Below are positions 39,392 to 47,516 of a stretch of 47,516 bases of DNA, piece after piece; the stretch's first letter is position 1; every line of letters starts with the position of its first letter. A model generated the notes under the pieces. That model worked only from the letters and a program-made list of their open reading frames with translations. It ran no database searches and was not told the origin of the DNA. The stretch spans positions 1 through 47,516 of the forward strand of contig CADBQN010000044.1 of the NCBI GenBank assembly GCA_902796855.1, in the 5' to 3' direction. The DNA comes from an uncultured Bacillota bacterium. Lineage in GTDB: Bacteria > Bacillota > Dehalobacteriia > UBA7702. The translations under genes and the position numbers were made by a program.

Positions 39392-39425
39392 GGCGGCGCT
39401 CCCTTTGGGGACGCGCCGCCTTTTT
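39392..39425 (+). terminator. Terminator after DegV
   Basis: GGCGGCGC (39392-39399) pairs with GCGCCGCC (39413-39420), then five Ts. Confidence 0.8.
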
Positions 39426-39500
39426 ATGGCGCGGCGAATATCGGAAGATCACCGGGCTTAGAATATAAAAAACGGTCTTTTTTCCGTTCGGGAGGCGCTC

Positions 39501-40394
39501 ATGACAACGCTCGTCACTGACGAAGGCAACAACGCCGGTCAAAACAGCCGTACCGGCGCCGCTTTTCCCGCCGCCGCGCCGCCGCTGAAGGGAACGCCCG
39601 GACGGCGGACGCTGAAGAATTTTCTCGCCACGGCGCTGATGCCGGTGGGCTCCACTCTCTACGTCTACGGCGGCGGCTGGAACCGCGGCGATACCGGCGC
39701 GGGCCCCGACGCGCGCGCCATCGGCCTCTCCCCGCTCTGGGGCGATTTTTTCCGAAGTCAGACCGCGTCCTATCACTATAAGCGTCCCGGCCCGGCGGAG
39801 AGCGGCGGCTTCTTCCGGGGGCAAAACGAATACGGCCGCGCCGGCCTCGACTGCAGCGGCTATGTCGGCTGGACGCTGTACAACACGATGAACACCGCTT
39901 CCGGCGGCGCGGGCTTTGTGACGAAATCCACGGACATGGCGAAAGCCCTGGCGGAGCGGGGATGGGGCACGTCTTCCGTTTCTTTTCGGGCGGAGGAGTT
40001 CCGTCCCGGCGATATCTTCAGCATGAACGGTCACGTCTGGATCTGCCTGGGCCGCTGCGGCGACGGCAGTCTCGTCATTCTCCACTCCGCGCCCGGCGAA
40101 AGCCGAACCGGCGGCAAAGGCGGCGGGCCGCAGCTCGGCGCCGTCGGCTCCTCCCGGAAATGCGAGGCCTGCCGGCTGGCCGAACGATATATGAGTAGGT
40201 ACTTCCCGGAATGGAGCCGCCGCTACCCGGCGGCGCTCCAAAGCTATGAGGCGTATACCGCCATCAGCGGCGGCGCCTCCGGCCTCTTCCACTGGGATTT
40301 CAGCGGCGCCGCGGGCGGTCTCACCGATCCCGAGGGCTATCGGGATCTGGGGGCGGAGCGGATCCTCGCCGATCTCTTCCGAAAAAATCAATAA
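39501..40394 (+). CDS. NlpC/P60-like cysteine peptidase
   Basis: A 297-residue protein with an NlpC/P60-type core. The catalytic cysteine is in AGLDCSGYVGW and the histidine in DIFSMNGHVWICLG. No signal peptide or wall-binding domain is visible: the first 45 residues are polar and Ala/Gly/Pro-rich, unlike a typical secreted hydrolase. It may act in the cytoplasm or in a spore compartment. GGAGGCGC lies before the ATG. The next gene starts 85 bp later from its own promoter. Confidence 0.72.
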   Translation: MTTLVTDEGNNAGQNSRTGAAFPAAAPPLKGTPGRRTLKNFLATALMPVGSTLYVYGGGWNRGDTGAGPDARAIGLSPLWGDFFRSQTASYHYKRPGPAESGGFFRGQNEYGRAGLDCSGYVGWTLYNTMNTASGGAGFVTKSTDMAKALAERGWGTSSVSFRAEEFRPGDIFSMNGHVWICLGRCGDGSLVILHSAPGESRTGGKGGGPQLGAVGSSRKCEACRLAERYMSRYFPEWSRRYPAALQSYEAYTAISGGASGLFHWDFSGAAGGLTDPEGYRDLGAERILADLFRKNQ

Positions 40395-40400
40395 AAAAAT

Positions 40401-40459
40401 GTAAAGTATGCTTGACATACCAACGCCCCTGTGGTATAGTGATGTAAAGCATGCTTTAC
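40401..40459 (+). promoter_or_regulatory. Promoter with two palindromic operators for the XRE/membrane operon
   Basis: TTGACA (40412-40417), 17-bp spacer, TATAGT (40435-40440). GTAAAGCATGCTTTAC (40444-40459) is a perfect 16-bp palindrome over the start region, and a 14/16 copy (40401-40416) overlaps the -35. The two sites lie 43 bp apart. Confidence 0.8.
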
Positions 40460-40479
40460 TTTTTTTATGGAGGTGTCCG

Positions 40480-40686
40480 ATGAAAAATTGTATCGCGGCG
40501 CTGCGAAAGGAGCGAAACTGGACTCAGCAGGCGCTGGCGGAGAAGCTCTCCGTTTCCCGTCAGACCATTATTTCCCTGGAAAAAGGGCGGTATGACCCGT
40601 CCCTTCGCCTTGCCCACGATCTCGCCGTCGTCTTCGGCTGCGCCATTGAAAAGGTCTTTATCTTTGATGAGGAGGTTGAAAAATGA
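40480..40686 (+). CDS. Small XRE-family HTH regulator
   Basis: A 68-residue Cro/CI-type repressor with little beyond the HTH (LRKERNWTQQALAEKLSVSRQTIISLEKGR in outline). It belongs to the short family that precedes small membrane proteins in Firmicutes. ATGGAGGTG precedes the ATG. Its promoter carries two copies of GTAAAGYATGCTTKAC, so it very likely represses itself. It overlaps the next gene by ATGA, so the two are translationally coupled. Confidence 0.92.
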   Translation: MKNCIAALRKERNWTQQALAEKLSVSRQTIISLEKGRYDPSLRLAHDLAVVFGCAIEKVFIFDEEVEK

Positions 40687-41087
40687 ATCGTGTTCGTGTA
40701 AATCTCATCAGCTATATCGTTTTGCTGCTGCTCGGCGCCGGGCTGACGCTGTTTTCGGCCCTGGGATATCTCGATGAATTCTGGTCCGGCATGGGGATCG
40801 GTTTGATCGTCGTTTCGGTGCTGAACCTGATCCGCTTCGCGCGGTACAAGACCGATCCCGCTTACGCCGAAAGAATCAGTGTCCGCAACCGCGACGAGCG
40901 CAATCGTTATTTGGCTGAAAAAGCCCGGTCCTTTTCCTTCTTTTACAGCGTTCTCGCCGAGTGTCTCGCCATCATCGTGCTGAGAGTGGCAGAACACCCG
41001 CAGCTCTCCACGGCGGTGGGATTTGTCCTCTGCGCTCAGCTGGTGCTGTACTGGGTATCCTGGCTCTGCCTGCGCCGGAAGTATTAA
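40683..41087 (+). CDS. Membrane protein, DUF2178-like
   Basis: A 134-residue protein with four hydrophobic segments (about 8-28, 35-50, 78-98 and 108-128). The cytoplasmic loop KTDPAYAERISVRNRDERNRYLAEKA resembles the DERN motif of DUF2178-type membrane proteins that are usually coupled to a small XRE regulator. It overlaps that regulator by four bases. The function is unknown. Confidence 0.75.
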   Translation: MNRVRVNLISYIVLLLLGAGLTLFSALGYLDEFWSGMGIGLIVVSVLNLIRFARYKTDPAYAERISVRNRDERNRYLAEKARSFSFFYSVLAECLAIIVLRVAEHPQLSTAVGFVLCAQLVLYWVSWLCLRRKY

Positions 41088-41101
41088 AGAAGGAGGAGCT
41101 T

Positions 41102-41794
41102 ATGGAACAAACGGTGGAAATGCGGATCATCGCCAGGATCCGCGGTGATTTTAACTCAAAATTCGGCCTGCCGCGCCAAAGCGGTCTCGTCCCGGCGCTT
41201 CGCTCCGCCGTCGTCTTCGAGCCGCCCTATCGGGACGAAGATGCTGTCCGGGGGCTGTCCGATTATTCACATCTGTGGCTCCTGTGGTGCTTTTCCGAGT
41301 CGATCCGGGAGGGCTGGACGGCAACGGTGCGTCCGCCCCGCCTCGGCGGCAACCGGCGGATGGGCGTTTTCGCCACCCGTTCGCCGTTCCGTCCCAATCC
41401 CATCGGTCTCTCGTCGGTGGCGCTGAAGGAAATCGTTTTCGACGAAAAGGAGGGGCCGATCCTCATCATCGAGGGCGCCGATCTGATGGACGGCACGCCG
41501 ATTTTCGATATCAAGCCCTACCTGGCCTTTACCGACAGCCATCCCGAAGCCCGGGGCGGTTTCACCGCGGACATCGCCGCCTATCGCCTCGACGTGGTCT
41601 TCCCTGCCGAGTTGCTGGCGAAAGTCCCCGCCGAAAAGCGCGCTGCGCTCCAGGGCGTCCTCGCCGAGGACCCCCGCCCCGCCTATCACGAAGATCCTTC
41701 CCGCCGCTACGGCCTCTCCTTTGCCGGCCTCGACATCGGTTTCAAGGTGAAGGAGAAGACGCTGACGGTAGTGGATGTGGAAAAAACAAAGTGA
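41102..41794 (+). CDS. trmO: tRNA (N6-threonylcarbamoyladenosine(37)-N6)-methyltransferase TrmO
   Basis: A 230-residue TrmO (YaeB/TsaA) protein that methylates t6A37 of some tRNAs with AdoMet. Family blocks are IARIRGDFNSKFGLPRQSG, LSDYSHLWLLWCF, the signature RMGVFATRSPFRPNPIGLS and DGTPIFDIKPYL. The ATG follows AAGGAGGAG and lies 14 bp after the membrane protein gene, so it may share that transcript. A clear terminator follows. Confidence 0.93.
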   Translation: MEQTVEMRIIARIRGDFNSKFGLPRQSGLVPALRSAVVFEPPYRDEDAVRGLSDYSHLWLLWCFSESIREGWTATVRPPRLGGNRRMGVFATRSPFRPNPIGLSSVALKEIVFDEKEGPILIIEGADLMDGTPIFDIKPYLAFTDSHPEARGGFTADIAAYRLDVVFPAELLAKVPAEKRAALQGVLAEDPRPAYHEDPSRRYGLSFAGLDIGFKVKEKTLTVVDVEKTK

Positions 41795-41808
41795 TTTATA
41801 AACCTGTG

Positions 41809-41838
41809 AAAAAAGAGCCGCGGAACGGCTCTTTTTTT
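41809..41838 (+). terminator. Terminator after trmO
   Basis: AGAGCCG (41814-41820) pairs with CGGCTCT (41826-41832), followed by a run of Ts, with As on the other side. Confidence 0.85.
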
Positions 41839-42239
41839 AAAAATGTAATTTATAAAATGGAATCATGTGCGTTTTATGAAAAAATGGCTTGCAATGACCG
41901 AGGGTTTGTGTTATATTTACTTTGCGGACAGTTCAAATGATCCGCCTCGTATCGGGAAATGATTCTTGATAAAAATAAGCGGTATTCTCCGAAATGATTG
42001 GACCCGTTTCGGAGATGAGCCAGGTGCTACCATCACCAAGACAAAGAGCAAATACTCATACCGCATTTTTCATTATAACATCTTGTTGATGCCGTTTCAA
42101 GACTGTATATAATGATAATGCGGAAGGTTTGTTCCTCCATTGCTGTACTTTTTTATCAAAACAGGTGCTGTGTACCCCCAAAGGGTTCACAGCACTTTTT
42201 CATTTCCCGAAAAAAACAAGAGGGGAAAAGGAGGAAAAT
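41839..42239 (+). promoter_or_regulatory. Long leader of the SLH protein gene: two promoters and two hairpins
   Basis: P1: TTGCAA (41889-41894), 17-bp spacer, TATATT (41912-41917). P2: TTGATG (42086-42091), 16-bp spacer, TATAAT (42108-42113). Between them TCTCCGAAA (41986-41994) pairs with TTTCGGAGA (42007-42015). Downstream of both promoters but before the gene, GTGCTGTG (42165-42172) pairs with CACAGCAC (42188-42195), followed by five Ts: a complete intrinsic terminator inside the leader, 40 bp before the ATG. I recognise no known riboswitch class. Confidence 0.55.
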
Positions 42240-45200
42240 ATGAAAAAGAAACTGATATTATTAACGCTGATACTGTCTTTTATGATTGGCTGTTTCGCGA
42301 CGCCGGTGAGCGCAGCAGGAATGACGCTTGATCAGCTTAAAGCAAAATTCCCGGATGGAAAGCATTGGAATCATAAAGTTACTGCTGTTAGTAATAATGG
42401 CGACAACCTTTTGGCTACAGGAAATGAGTCTTTTGCAAATAGTGTGACCAACCATCCGTGTGCAACTCATAGCGGTCCTGCATCTGTAGGGCAATATGAT
42501 TGTAATTATTTTGATGGTGGAATCCAGTGTTGGGGATTTGCACATAAATTAGGGTATGATTATACAGGAGGAAGCCGACCTTCCACGTGGACGAAGAAAT
42601 ATACTTTGGATGATCTTAAAGTAGGAGATATTGTTCGATATGGAACACATTCCGTATTTGTAACATCTGTAAGCAGTACTGCGTTTACTGTGGCTGAAGG
42701 AAATTATGGATATGATTGTTCTATTAAATGGGGAAGATACATCACTAAGTCAAGTATTGCTCGTTCGTTGCAATGGGTGAGTAAATGTCCTGTTTCACCC
42801 TCCTCGGCACCTAAGCCGCCAACAAATGTCAGTACGACTGCCAGTGGTACTTCTGTAACTGTTAAATGGAGCGCTTCGGCGGGAACTTCCTACTATAATG
42901 TATATTTGGTGCAAAGCCCTTGGGGATGGGAAAATATCAAATATACAGGAAAAACAACGGCAACGTCCTATACGTTCTCTAATGTTAAGGCAGGTTCTTA
43001 TTGTGCTTTTGTTATTGCCCGGCCAAATGCAGATTCGGTTCAAAGTAAATGGGTGGGCGTAACCGCAACGGCAAACGTCACCCCTGCTGCTCCATCCATA
43101 AAAGCAAACGGGACGGAATTGATTGAGGGGAACAGTCTGACGATTTCCTGGCCCGCGGCGAAAAACGCTACAAAGTATCAGTACTATATATATGAATTGC
43201 CGAGAAGATACGGCACAAGCAACGCGGTGAAAACGGGGACTACAACGGCAAAGTCTATCTCCTTTAAGGATATTCCCAGCGGGTATTACACTTGTGTTGT
43301 ATACAGTATCTCTAGTACAAACACAAAAAGCAAAGCGAGTAACGCCGTATCCTTTGATATACGAAAAAGTGATTATACGGCTTCAAAAGTGATTATTAGA
43401 GACGGTCATCTCTATGCGCTGTATGAGTCGAAAGAAGCATGGGATTACGCCGAAAAACTTTGTGAGTATTTTGGCGGTCATTTAGCTACGATAACCAGTG
43501 CGAAAGAAAATGAAGTTATCAAAGAGTTAATGGCTTCCGCGAAAGGGAATTGGTATTGGTTGGGGGCCCATAATTATGTCGATTCCGACTGGAACAAAAC
43601 GAACGGCCCCTGGAGTTGGGTGACAGGGGAAAGCTTTTCCTATACCAACTGGTATTCGGGCGAACCGAGCCAAAGTGGCAATAACGCTACCCGAGAGCAT
43701 TTTCTTGAATTACGGACAGCCAATAACTGCACCTGGAATGATAAATCGAATCGTGCGGTGAATGAAGACGGGTTTATTCTGGAAATCGATAATGTAAATC
43801 CCGATAAACCGACCGGAATGACAGCATGGGGGACATCTCAATACAAAGTATTTAACACTTCCATGACCTGGACGGAGGCGGAAGCCTACTGTGAAAGCAT
43901 CGGAGGTCATCTTGCCACGGCTGAGACCGGTGATGAATATGTCTTCCTCGCGGATTTGGTTACGTCAGGCAGTAAAGCGTGGTACTATCTGGGCGGTAAA
44001 CGAACAGATACCGGTGGAAACGGCAAATGGCTGAACGGGAATGTCATTTCAAAAACGGATGGAAAGACGAAATGGAGTTCCTTTAACCAGGGCGACTTCC
44101 TGTTTATGTATAAAAGCGGGAGTGGTTTAGGTTGGATCAAGAACGCGTATAAGCCTACTGCGGATATTAAAAATTTCGGTTTCATCTGTGAATTTGATGG
44201 CGTTGCCGTTACCGGTGTCACACTGGATAAAACAGCATTGTCTCTGACCGAAGGGAACAGCGAAACCTTAACAGCGACGATTGCTCCTGCCGATGCCGCA
44301 AACAAAACGGTGATTTGGAAGAGCGATAATACCGGAGTTGCCACGGTAGAGAATGGTAAAGTTACTGCCGTGAAAGCGGGTACGGCGAATATCACCGCAA
44401 CCACTGCCGACGGAAACAAAGTTGCCGCCTGCGAAGTAACGGTAATCGCTAAAGATCTGAAAGTGACAGGGGTAAGCCTTGATAAGACCGAACTGCCCAT
44501 GGTAATGGGTAATACAGAAAAGTTGACGGCTGTTGTCACTCCGGAAGGTGCCACAAATTATGATTTGGCATGGAAAAGCTCTGATGAAAGCGTAGCGACT
44601 GTTGACGGAGTCGGAAATGTAAAAGCGGTTGGTGTCGGTACGGCGGAAATTATCGTAACGGTACGTCCGACCGCGTCAGTGAGTCCTTCTTCTGAAGGAG
44701 CAAGGCCCTCTTCTTTGGTTGAGGAGTATACGGCAAAATGCCTTGTGATTGTAGCGAAAAACAATCCGGAATCCGCTTTTGGAGATGATGACGACGATAG
44801 CTTCCGTTTTGTAGACGTGATGGATGAAAAGGCCTATTTCTTTACGCCGGTCTATTTCGCTTATTATAACGGTATCACCAAGGGGACAGATGAAACCCAT
44901 TTCAGTCCTGGCGCGACTTGTACCCGGGGTCAGGTGGTGACGTTCCTCTGGAGAGCGAAGGGCTCTCCGGAACCGGCGACGGCAAACAATCCCTTTAAAG
45001 ACGTAAAATCCGGCGATTACTTTTACAAAGCGGTGCTGTGGGCGGTGGAAAATGAAATCACGAAGGGAACGAGCACCACGACATTCAGCCCGAACGAAGG
45101 TTGTACCCGCGGTCAGGTTGTGACCTTCCTCCACCGTACGGAAGGAACTCCTGCGGTTTCCGGGAAGAATCCTTTTACAGATGTAAAATCAGACGACTAT

Positions 45201-45332
45201 TATTATAACTCGGTACTTTGGGCTTCCACGAACGGCGTGACTTCTGGCACCTCTGCAACAGCTTTTAGTCCGAAAGACGTTTGCACTCGTGCTCAAATTG
45301 TCACTTTCCTCTATCGAGATTTAGCGGAATAA
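42240..45332 (+). CDS. Secreted S-layer protein: CHAP-like, FN3, two C-type-lectin-like, Big_2 and three SLH domains
   Basis: A 1030-residue surface protein with a signal peptide (1-25, cleaved near VSAAG). An N-terminal cysteine-peptidase-like domain (about 30-185; QCWGFAHKL and DIVRYGTHSVFV) is followed by two fibronectin-III-like domains (about 195-375), two C-type-lectin-like domains (about 380-545 and 550-665, with WYWLGAHN and FLELRTANNCTW), two Big_2 Ig-like domains (about 668-840) and three SLH repeats (about 855-1030, each with TRGQVVTFL or a variant) for wall attachment. AAAGGAGG precedes the ATG. The gene is clearly more AT-rich than the region before 41800, which suggests transfer. 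A role in glycan binding or peptidoglycan cleavage at the surface is likely. Confidence 0.88.
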   Translation: MKKKLILLTLILSFMIGCFATPVSAAGMTLDQLKAKFPDGKHWNHKVTAVSNNGDNLLATGNESFANSVTNHPCATHSGPASVGQYDCNYFDGGIQCWGFAHKLGYDYTGGSRPSTWTKKYTLDDLKVGDIVRYGTHSVFVTSVSSTAFTVAEGNYGYDCSIKWGRYITKSSIARSLQWVSKCPVSPSSAPKPPTNVSTTASGTSVTVKWSASAGTSYYNVYLVQSPWGWENIKYTGKTTATSYTFSNVKAGSYCAFVIARPNADSVQSKWVGVTATANVTPAAPSIKANGTELIEGNSLTISWPAAKNATKYQYYIYELPRRYGTSNAVKTGTTTAKSISFKDIPSGYYTCVVYSISSTNTKSKASNAVSFDIRKSDYTASKVIIRDGHLYALYESKEAWDYAEKLCEYFGGHLATITSAKENEVIKELMASAKGNWYWLGAHNYVDSDWNKTNGPWSWVTGESFSYTNWYSGEPSQSGNNATREHFLELRTANNCTWNDKSNRAVNEDGFILEIDNVNPDKPTGMTAWGTSQYKVFNTSMTWTEAEAYCESIGGHLATAETGDEYVFLADLVTSGSKAWYYLGGKRTDTGGNGKWLNGNVISKTDGKTKWSSFNQGDFLFMYKSGSGLGWIKNAYKPTADIKNFGFICEFDGVAVTGVTLDKTALSLTEGNSETLTATIAPADAANKTVIWKSDNTGVATVENGKVTAVKAGTANITATTADGNKVAACEVTVIAKDLKVTGVSLDKTELPMVMGNTEKLTAVVTPEGATNYDLAWKSSDESVATVDGVGNVKAVGVGTAEIIVTVRPTASVSPSSEGARPSSLVEEYTAKCLVIVAKNNPESAFGDDDDDSFRFVDVMDEKAYFFTPVYFAYYNGITKGTDETHFSPGATCTRGQVVTFLWRAKGSPEPATANNPFKDVKSGDYFYKAVLWAVENEITKGTSTTTFSPNEGCTRGQVVTFLHRTEGTPAVSGKNPFTDVKSDDYYYNSVLWASTNGVTSGTSATAFSPKDVCTRAQIVTFLYRDLAE

Positions 45333-45342
45333 ACGCATTATT

Positions 45343-45378
45343 GGAACTGAGTCGGCGAATCAACGGCGGCTCAGTTCC
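45343..45378 (+). terminator. Hairpin between the two surface-protein genes
   Basis: GGAACTGAG (45343-45351) pairs with CTCAGTTCC (45370-45378), with partly paired inner sequence. Only TTACATCTTTATTT follows, so termination is probably incomplete. Confidence 0.5.
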
Positions 45379-45410
45379 TTACATCTTTATTTAGAAAACG
45401 GAGGAAAAAA

Positions 45411-47516
45411 ATGAGGAAGGTAACAAAAAGTTTTATTGTAATTATCCTTGCGTTATGTCTGATTTTCACCATGGCGGTGGGCGTCAGTGCGGCGGTTGGC
45501 GTCAGCGCGGAAGTGATCGACAGTGGCACCTGCGGAGATAATCTCACGTGGTCGTTGGACGATGCAGGAACACTAACCATTTCGGGAACGGGGAAGATGA
45601 CAGATTATGATTTTTCTGATTCCCCGTGGCACCGAAATTACGATATTAAAACCGTCATAATAAAATCCGGCGTGACGACCATCGGCGATGAAGCGTTTGT
45701 TAACTGCGGTGGTTTAACGTCGGTGACGATTCCAAACAGCGTGGAGAGTATCGGAGATCGCGCGTTTGACTTATGCAATTTAACGTCGGTGACGATTCCA
45801 AACAGCGTGACGAGTATCGGAAAAGCCGCGTTTATGAGTTGCGCTTGTTTAACGTCGGTGAAGATTCCGGACAGCGTGACGAGTATCGGAGATTACGCGT
45901 TTGGCGGTTGCACCGGTTTAACGTCAATCACGGTCAGCCCGGATAACGCGAATTATTCCGATCGGGATGGTGTACTGCTTAACAAAAATCAAACGGTTCT
46001 CCTTTGTTATCCCGGAGGGAAATCGACCTCTTATATTATTCCTTCCGGCGTGACGAGTATCGGAGATTACGCGTTTGGCTTCTGCTTCCGTTTAACGTCG
46101 ATCACGATTCCGTACGGCGTGACGAGTATCGGAGATTATGCATTTTATGAATGCTTTGATTTAACGTCGGTGACGATTCCGAACAGCGTGACGAGTATCG
46201 GAGATTCTGCGTTTGATCAATGTTTCGGCTTAACGTCAGTAACGATTCCGAACAGCGTGACGAGTATTGGAGAGAGTGCATTTAATTGGTGTGTCGGTTT
46301 AACGTCGATAACGGTCAGCCCGGATAACGCGAATTATTCTGATCGCGATGGTGTAGTGTTTAACAAAAATCAAACGGTTCTCGTTTGTTATCCCGCAGGG
46401 AAATCGGGTTCCTATACCATTCCCGACGGTGTGACGAGTATCGGAGACTGGGCGTTTTCAGAATGTCGCGCTCTAACGTCGGTGACGATCCCGAACAGTG
46501 TGAAGAGTATCGGAGTTTCCGCGTTTTTGGATTGTCGCGGTTTAACGTCGATCACGATCCCGAACAGCGTGACGAGTATCGGAGGGAGCGCGTTTTGCGG
46601 CTGCGAAGCTTTAACATCGGTGACAATCCCGGACAGTGTGAAGAGTATCGGGGTTTTCACGTTTACTCACTGCACTGCTTTAACGTCAATTACAATTCCG
46701 GACAGCGTGACGTGGATCGCATATAACGCGTTTGACGACTGTGACGGTTTAACGATTTATGGTTATGCGAATTCTACGGCAGAAACTTACGCCAATGAGA
46801 ACAACATTCCCTGGGTACAGATTAACATCAACCCAACTGCTGTTACATTAAATAAAGCCACAACTTCCATTACGGTAGGCGGCAGTGAAACGTTGACGGC
46901 GACAGTTTCTCCGAATAACGCCACCAACAAAAATGTGACATGGAAGAGCTCCGATACTTCCATTGCCACAGTCAGCAACGGCAAAGTGACGGCAATAAAA
47001 GATGGTACTGCGAATATTACCGTTACCACTGCCGATGGTAATAAAACCGCTACATGCAAAGTAACAGTGGTACCGCAAACCATCGCCGTAACAGGTGTTA
47101 CATTAAATAAAGCCATAGCTTCCATTACGGTAGGCAGCAGTGAAACGTTGACAGCGACGGTTACGCCGAATAATGCCACCAACAAAAATGTGACATGGAA
47201 GAGCTCCGATACTTCCATTGCCACAGTCAGCAACGGCAAAGTGACGGCAATAAAAGCCGGTACTGCGAATATTACCGTTGCCACTGCTGATGGTAATAAA
47301 ACCGCTACATGCAAAGTAACAGCGGTACCGCAAACCATCGCGGTTACCGGCGTAACGCTGAACAAAACGGCATTGACCCTTAATAAGGGCGCGACATCTA
47401 CCTTGACAGCAACCGTTTCTCCGAGCAACGCCACAAATAAAACGGTGACATGGTCAAGTTCCGATACGAAAGTTGCGACGGTAAGCAATGGAAAAATCAC
47501 GGCGGTTGGTGCCGGA
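45411..47516 (+). CDS. Secreted BspA-type leucine-rich-repeat protein with Big_2 domains (3' truncated)
   Basis: The frame starts at ATG 45411 (GGAGG nearby) and is open to the window end, 702 codons. A signal peptide (about 1-28, ending GVSA) is followed by roughly a dozen LRR_5/BspA repeats of 23 residues with the core [18 protein letters not shown] (about 80-455), then Big_2 Ig-like domains from about 470. The LRR array is interrupted twice by an insert beginning [16 protein letters not shown]. One repeat is a codon shorter (DLCNLTSV). Such proteins mediate adhesion or surface display. The wall-anchoring end, probably SLH like its neighbour, would lie beyond the window. AT-rich like the preceding gene. 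Confidence 0.87.
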   Translation, partial: MRKVTKSFIVIILALCLIFTMAVGVSAAVGVSAEVIDSGTCGDNLTWSLDDAGTLTISGTGKMTDYDFSDSPWHRNYDIKTVIIKSGVTTIGDEAFVNCGGLTSVTIPNSVESIGDRAFDLCNLTSVTIPNSVTSIGKAAFMSCACLTSVKIPDSVTSIGDYAFGGCTGLTSITVSPDNANYSDRDGVLLNKNQTVLLCYPGGKSTSYIIPSGVTSIGDYAFGFCFRLTSITIPYGVTSIGDYAFYECFDLTSVTIPNSVTSIGDSAFDQCFGLTSVTIPNSVTSIGESAFNWCVGLTSITVSPDNANYSDRDGVVFNKNQTVLVCYPAGKSGSYTIPDGVTSIGDWAFSECRALTSVTIPNSVKSIGVSAFLDCRGLTSITIPNSVTSIGGSAFCGCEALTSVTIPDSVKSIGVFTFTHCTALTSITIPDSVTWIAYNAFDDCDGLTIYGYANSTAETYANENNIPWVQININPTAVTLNKATTSITVGGSETLTATVSPNNATNKNVTWKSSDTSIATVSNGKVTAIKDGTANITVTTADGNKTATCKVTVVPQTIAVTGVTLNKAIASITVGSSETLTATVTPNNATNKNVTWKSSDTSIATVSNGKVTAIKAGTANITVATADGNKTATCKVTAVPQTIAVTGVTLNKTALTLNKGATSTLTATVSPSNATNKTVTWSSSDTKVATVSNGKITAVGAG
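45714..46770 (+). repeat. 69-bp leucine-rich-repeat units
   Basis: Tandem units starting TTAACGTCGGTGACGATTCC recur every 69 bp (for example 45780 to 45849); the first step is 66 bp because one codon is missing. A longer block beginning ACGGTCAGCCCGGATAACGC occurs twice, 378 bp apart (near 45929 and 46307). Confidence 0.85.
46841..47350 (+). repeat. 255-bp near-identical tandem Big_2 repeat
   Basis: TGTTACATTAAATAAAGCCA occurs at 46841-46860 and 47096-47115, exactly 255 bp apart, and the 85-codon units that follow differ at few bases. A third, more diverged unit begins near 47351. Confidence 0.85.

Noticed and set aside
41839-42239. Cyclic-di-GMP riboswitch before the SLH protein gene
   Set aside because: A short stretch (AAGAGCAAAT) faintly recalls part of the motif, but the conserved core and helices are not present.
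46787-47500. Minus-strand hydrophobic-looking frames in the Big_2 region
   Set aside because: They follow the 255-bp repeat exactly and are antisense to a gene with a signal peptide and intact domains.
1-47516. CRISPR arrays, insertion sequences, prophage or rRNA genes
   Set aside because: None seen: the only regular repeats are the protein-coding units after 45700, and no transposase or integrase motif appears.

Overview
The window looks like chromosomal DNA of a strictly anaerobic, GC-rich Clostridia-type bacterium (Bacillota), probably an acetogen or another consumer of methylated compounds. The reasons are AGGAGG-type ribosome binding sites, TTGACA/TATAAT promoters, several radical-SAM and corrinoid enzymes, a CotJC/manganese-catalase-type protein, and surface proteins with SLH, Big_2 and BspA-type leucine-rich repeats that are typical of Clostridia. 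I cannot name the species.

Layout. (1) 1-5987: a lipoate operon. It holds two lipoate-ligase paralogues (the first cut by the window edge), a GcvH-like lipoyl carrier, a geranylgeranyl-reductase-like flavoprotein (LipT type), two small radical-SAM proteins (LipS1/LipS2 type) and a free-standing methionine-synthase activation-domain protein. (2) 6303-16909: an AcoR-type sigma-54 activator, a very good -24/-12 promoter, then a probable operon for a molybdopterin oxidoreductase, its Fe-S subunit, an AhpD/CMD-like protein, a corrinoid protein, an MtmB-family methyltransferase with Trp at the pyrrolysine position, a methyltetrahydrofolate methyltransferase and a corrinoid reductive activator. (3) 17023-22343: ordinary genes: a CwlD-like amidase, an FMN reductase, tRNA-Ala(CGC), an ArsR/hydrolase/old-yellow-enzyme operon and a DUF362 protein. 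(4) 22419-25668: a non-pyrrolysine MttB-family methyltransferase, a small membrane protein and a divergent PAS/sigma-54 activator. (5) 27421-32483: a dimethylamine methyltransferase (MtbB) split by an in-frame amber codon that almost certainly encodes pyrrolysine, with its corrinoid protein, a TauE-like permease and a TyrR-type sigma-54 activator. The mtbB promoter is a near-consensus sigma-54 site with paired inverted heptamers upstream. (6) 32659-41794: nifS-nifU and assorted household genes. (7) 42240-47516: two large secreted repeat proteins, visibly more AT-rich than the rest.

How it works together. Three methylamine-methyltransferase superfamilies (MtmB, MttB, MtbB) lie within about 20 kb, each beside its own sigma-54 activator. 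Only region 2 carries the shared downstream steps (methyl-H4folate transfer and corrinoid reactivation), so it may serve all three. A substrate methyl group would pass to a corrinoid protein, then to tetrahydrofolate, and on to the Wood-Ljungdahl or C1 pathway. The MtmB-like operon with its cytoplasmic molybdenum enzyme is the best candidate for an undescribed system, because its substrate cannot be read from the sequence and the residue that defines classical MtmB is absent.

By my reading 42 coding sequences have a visible stop codon and only two end in TAG, which fits an organism that reassigns some TAG codons. No pyl gene or tRNA-Pyl was seen in the window.
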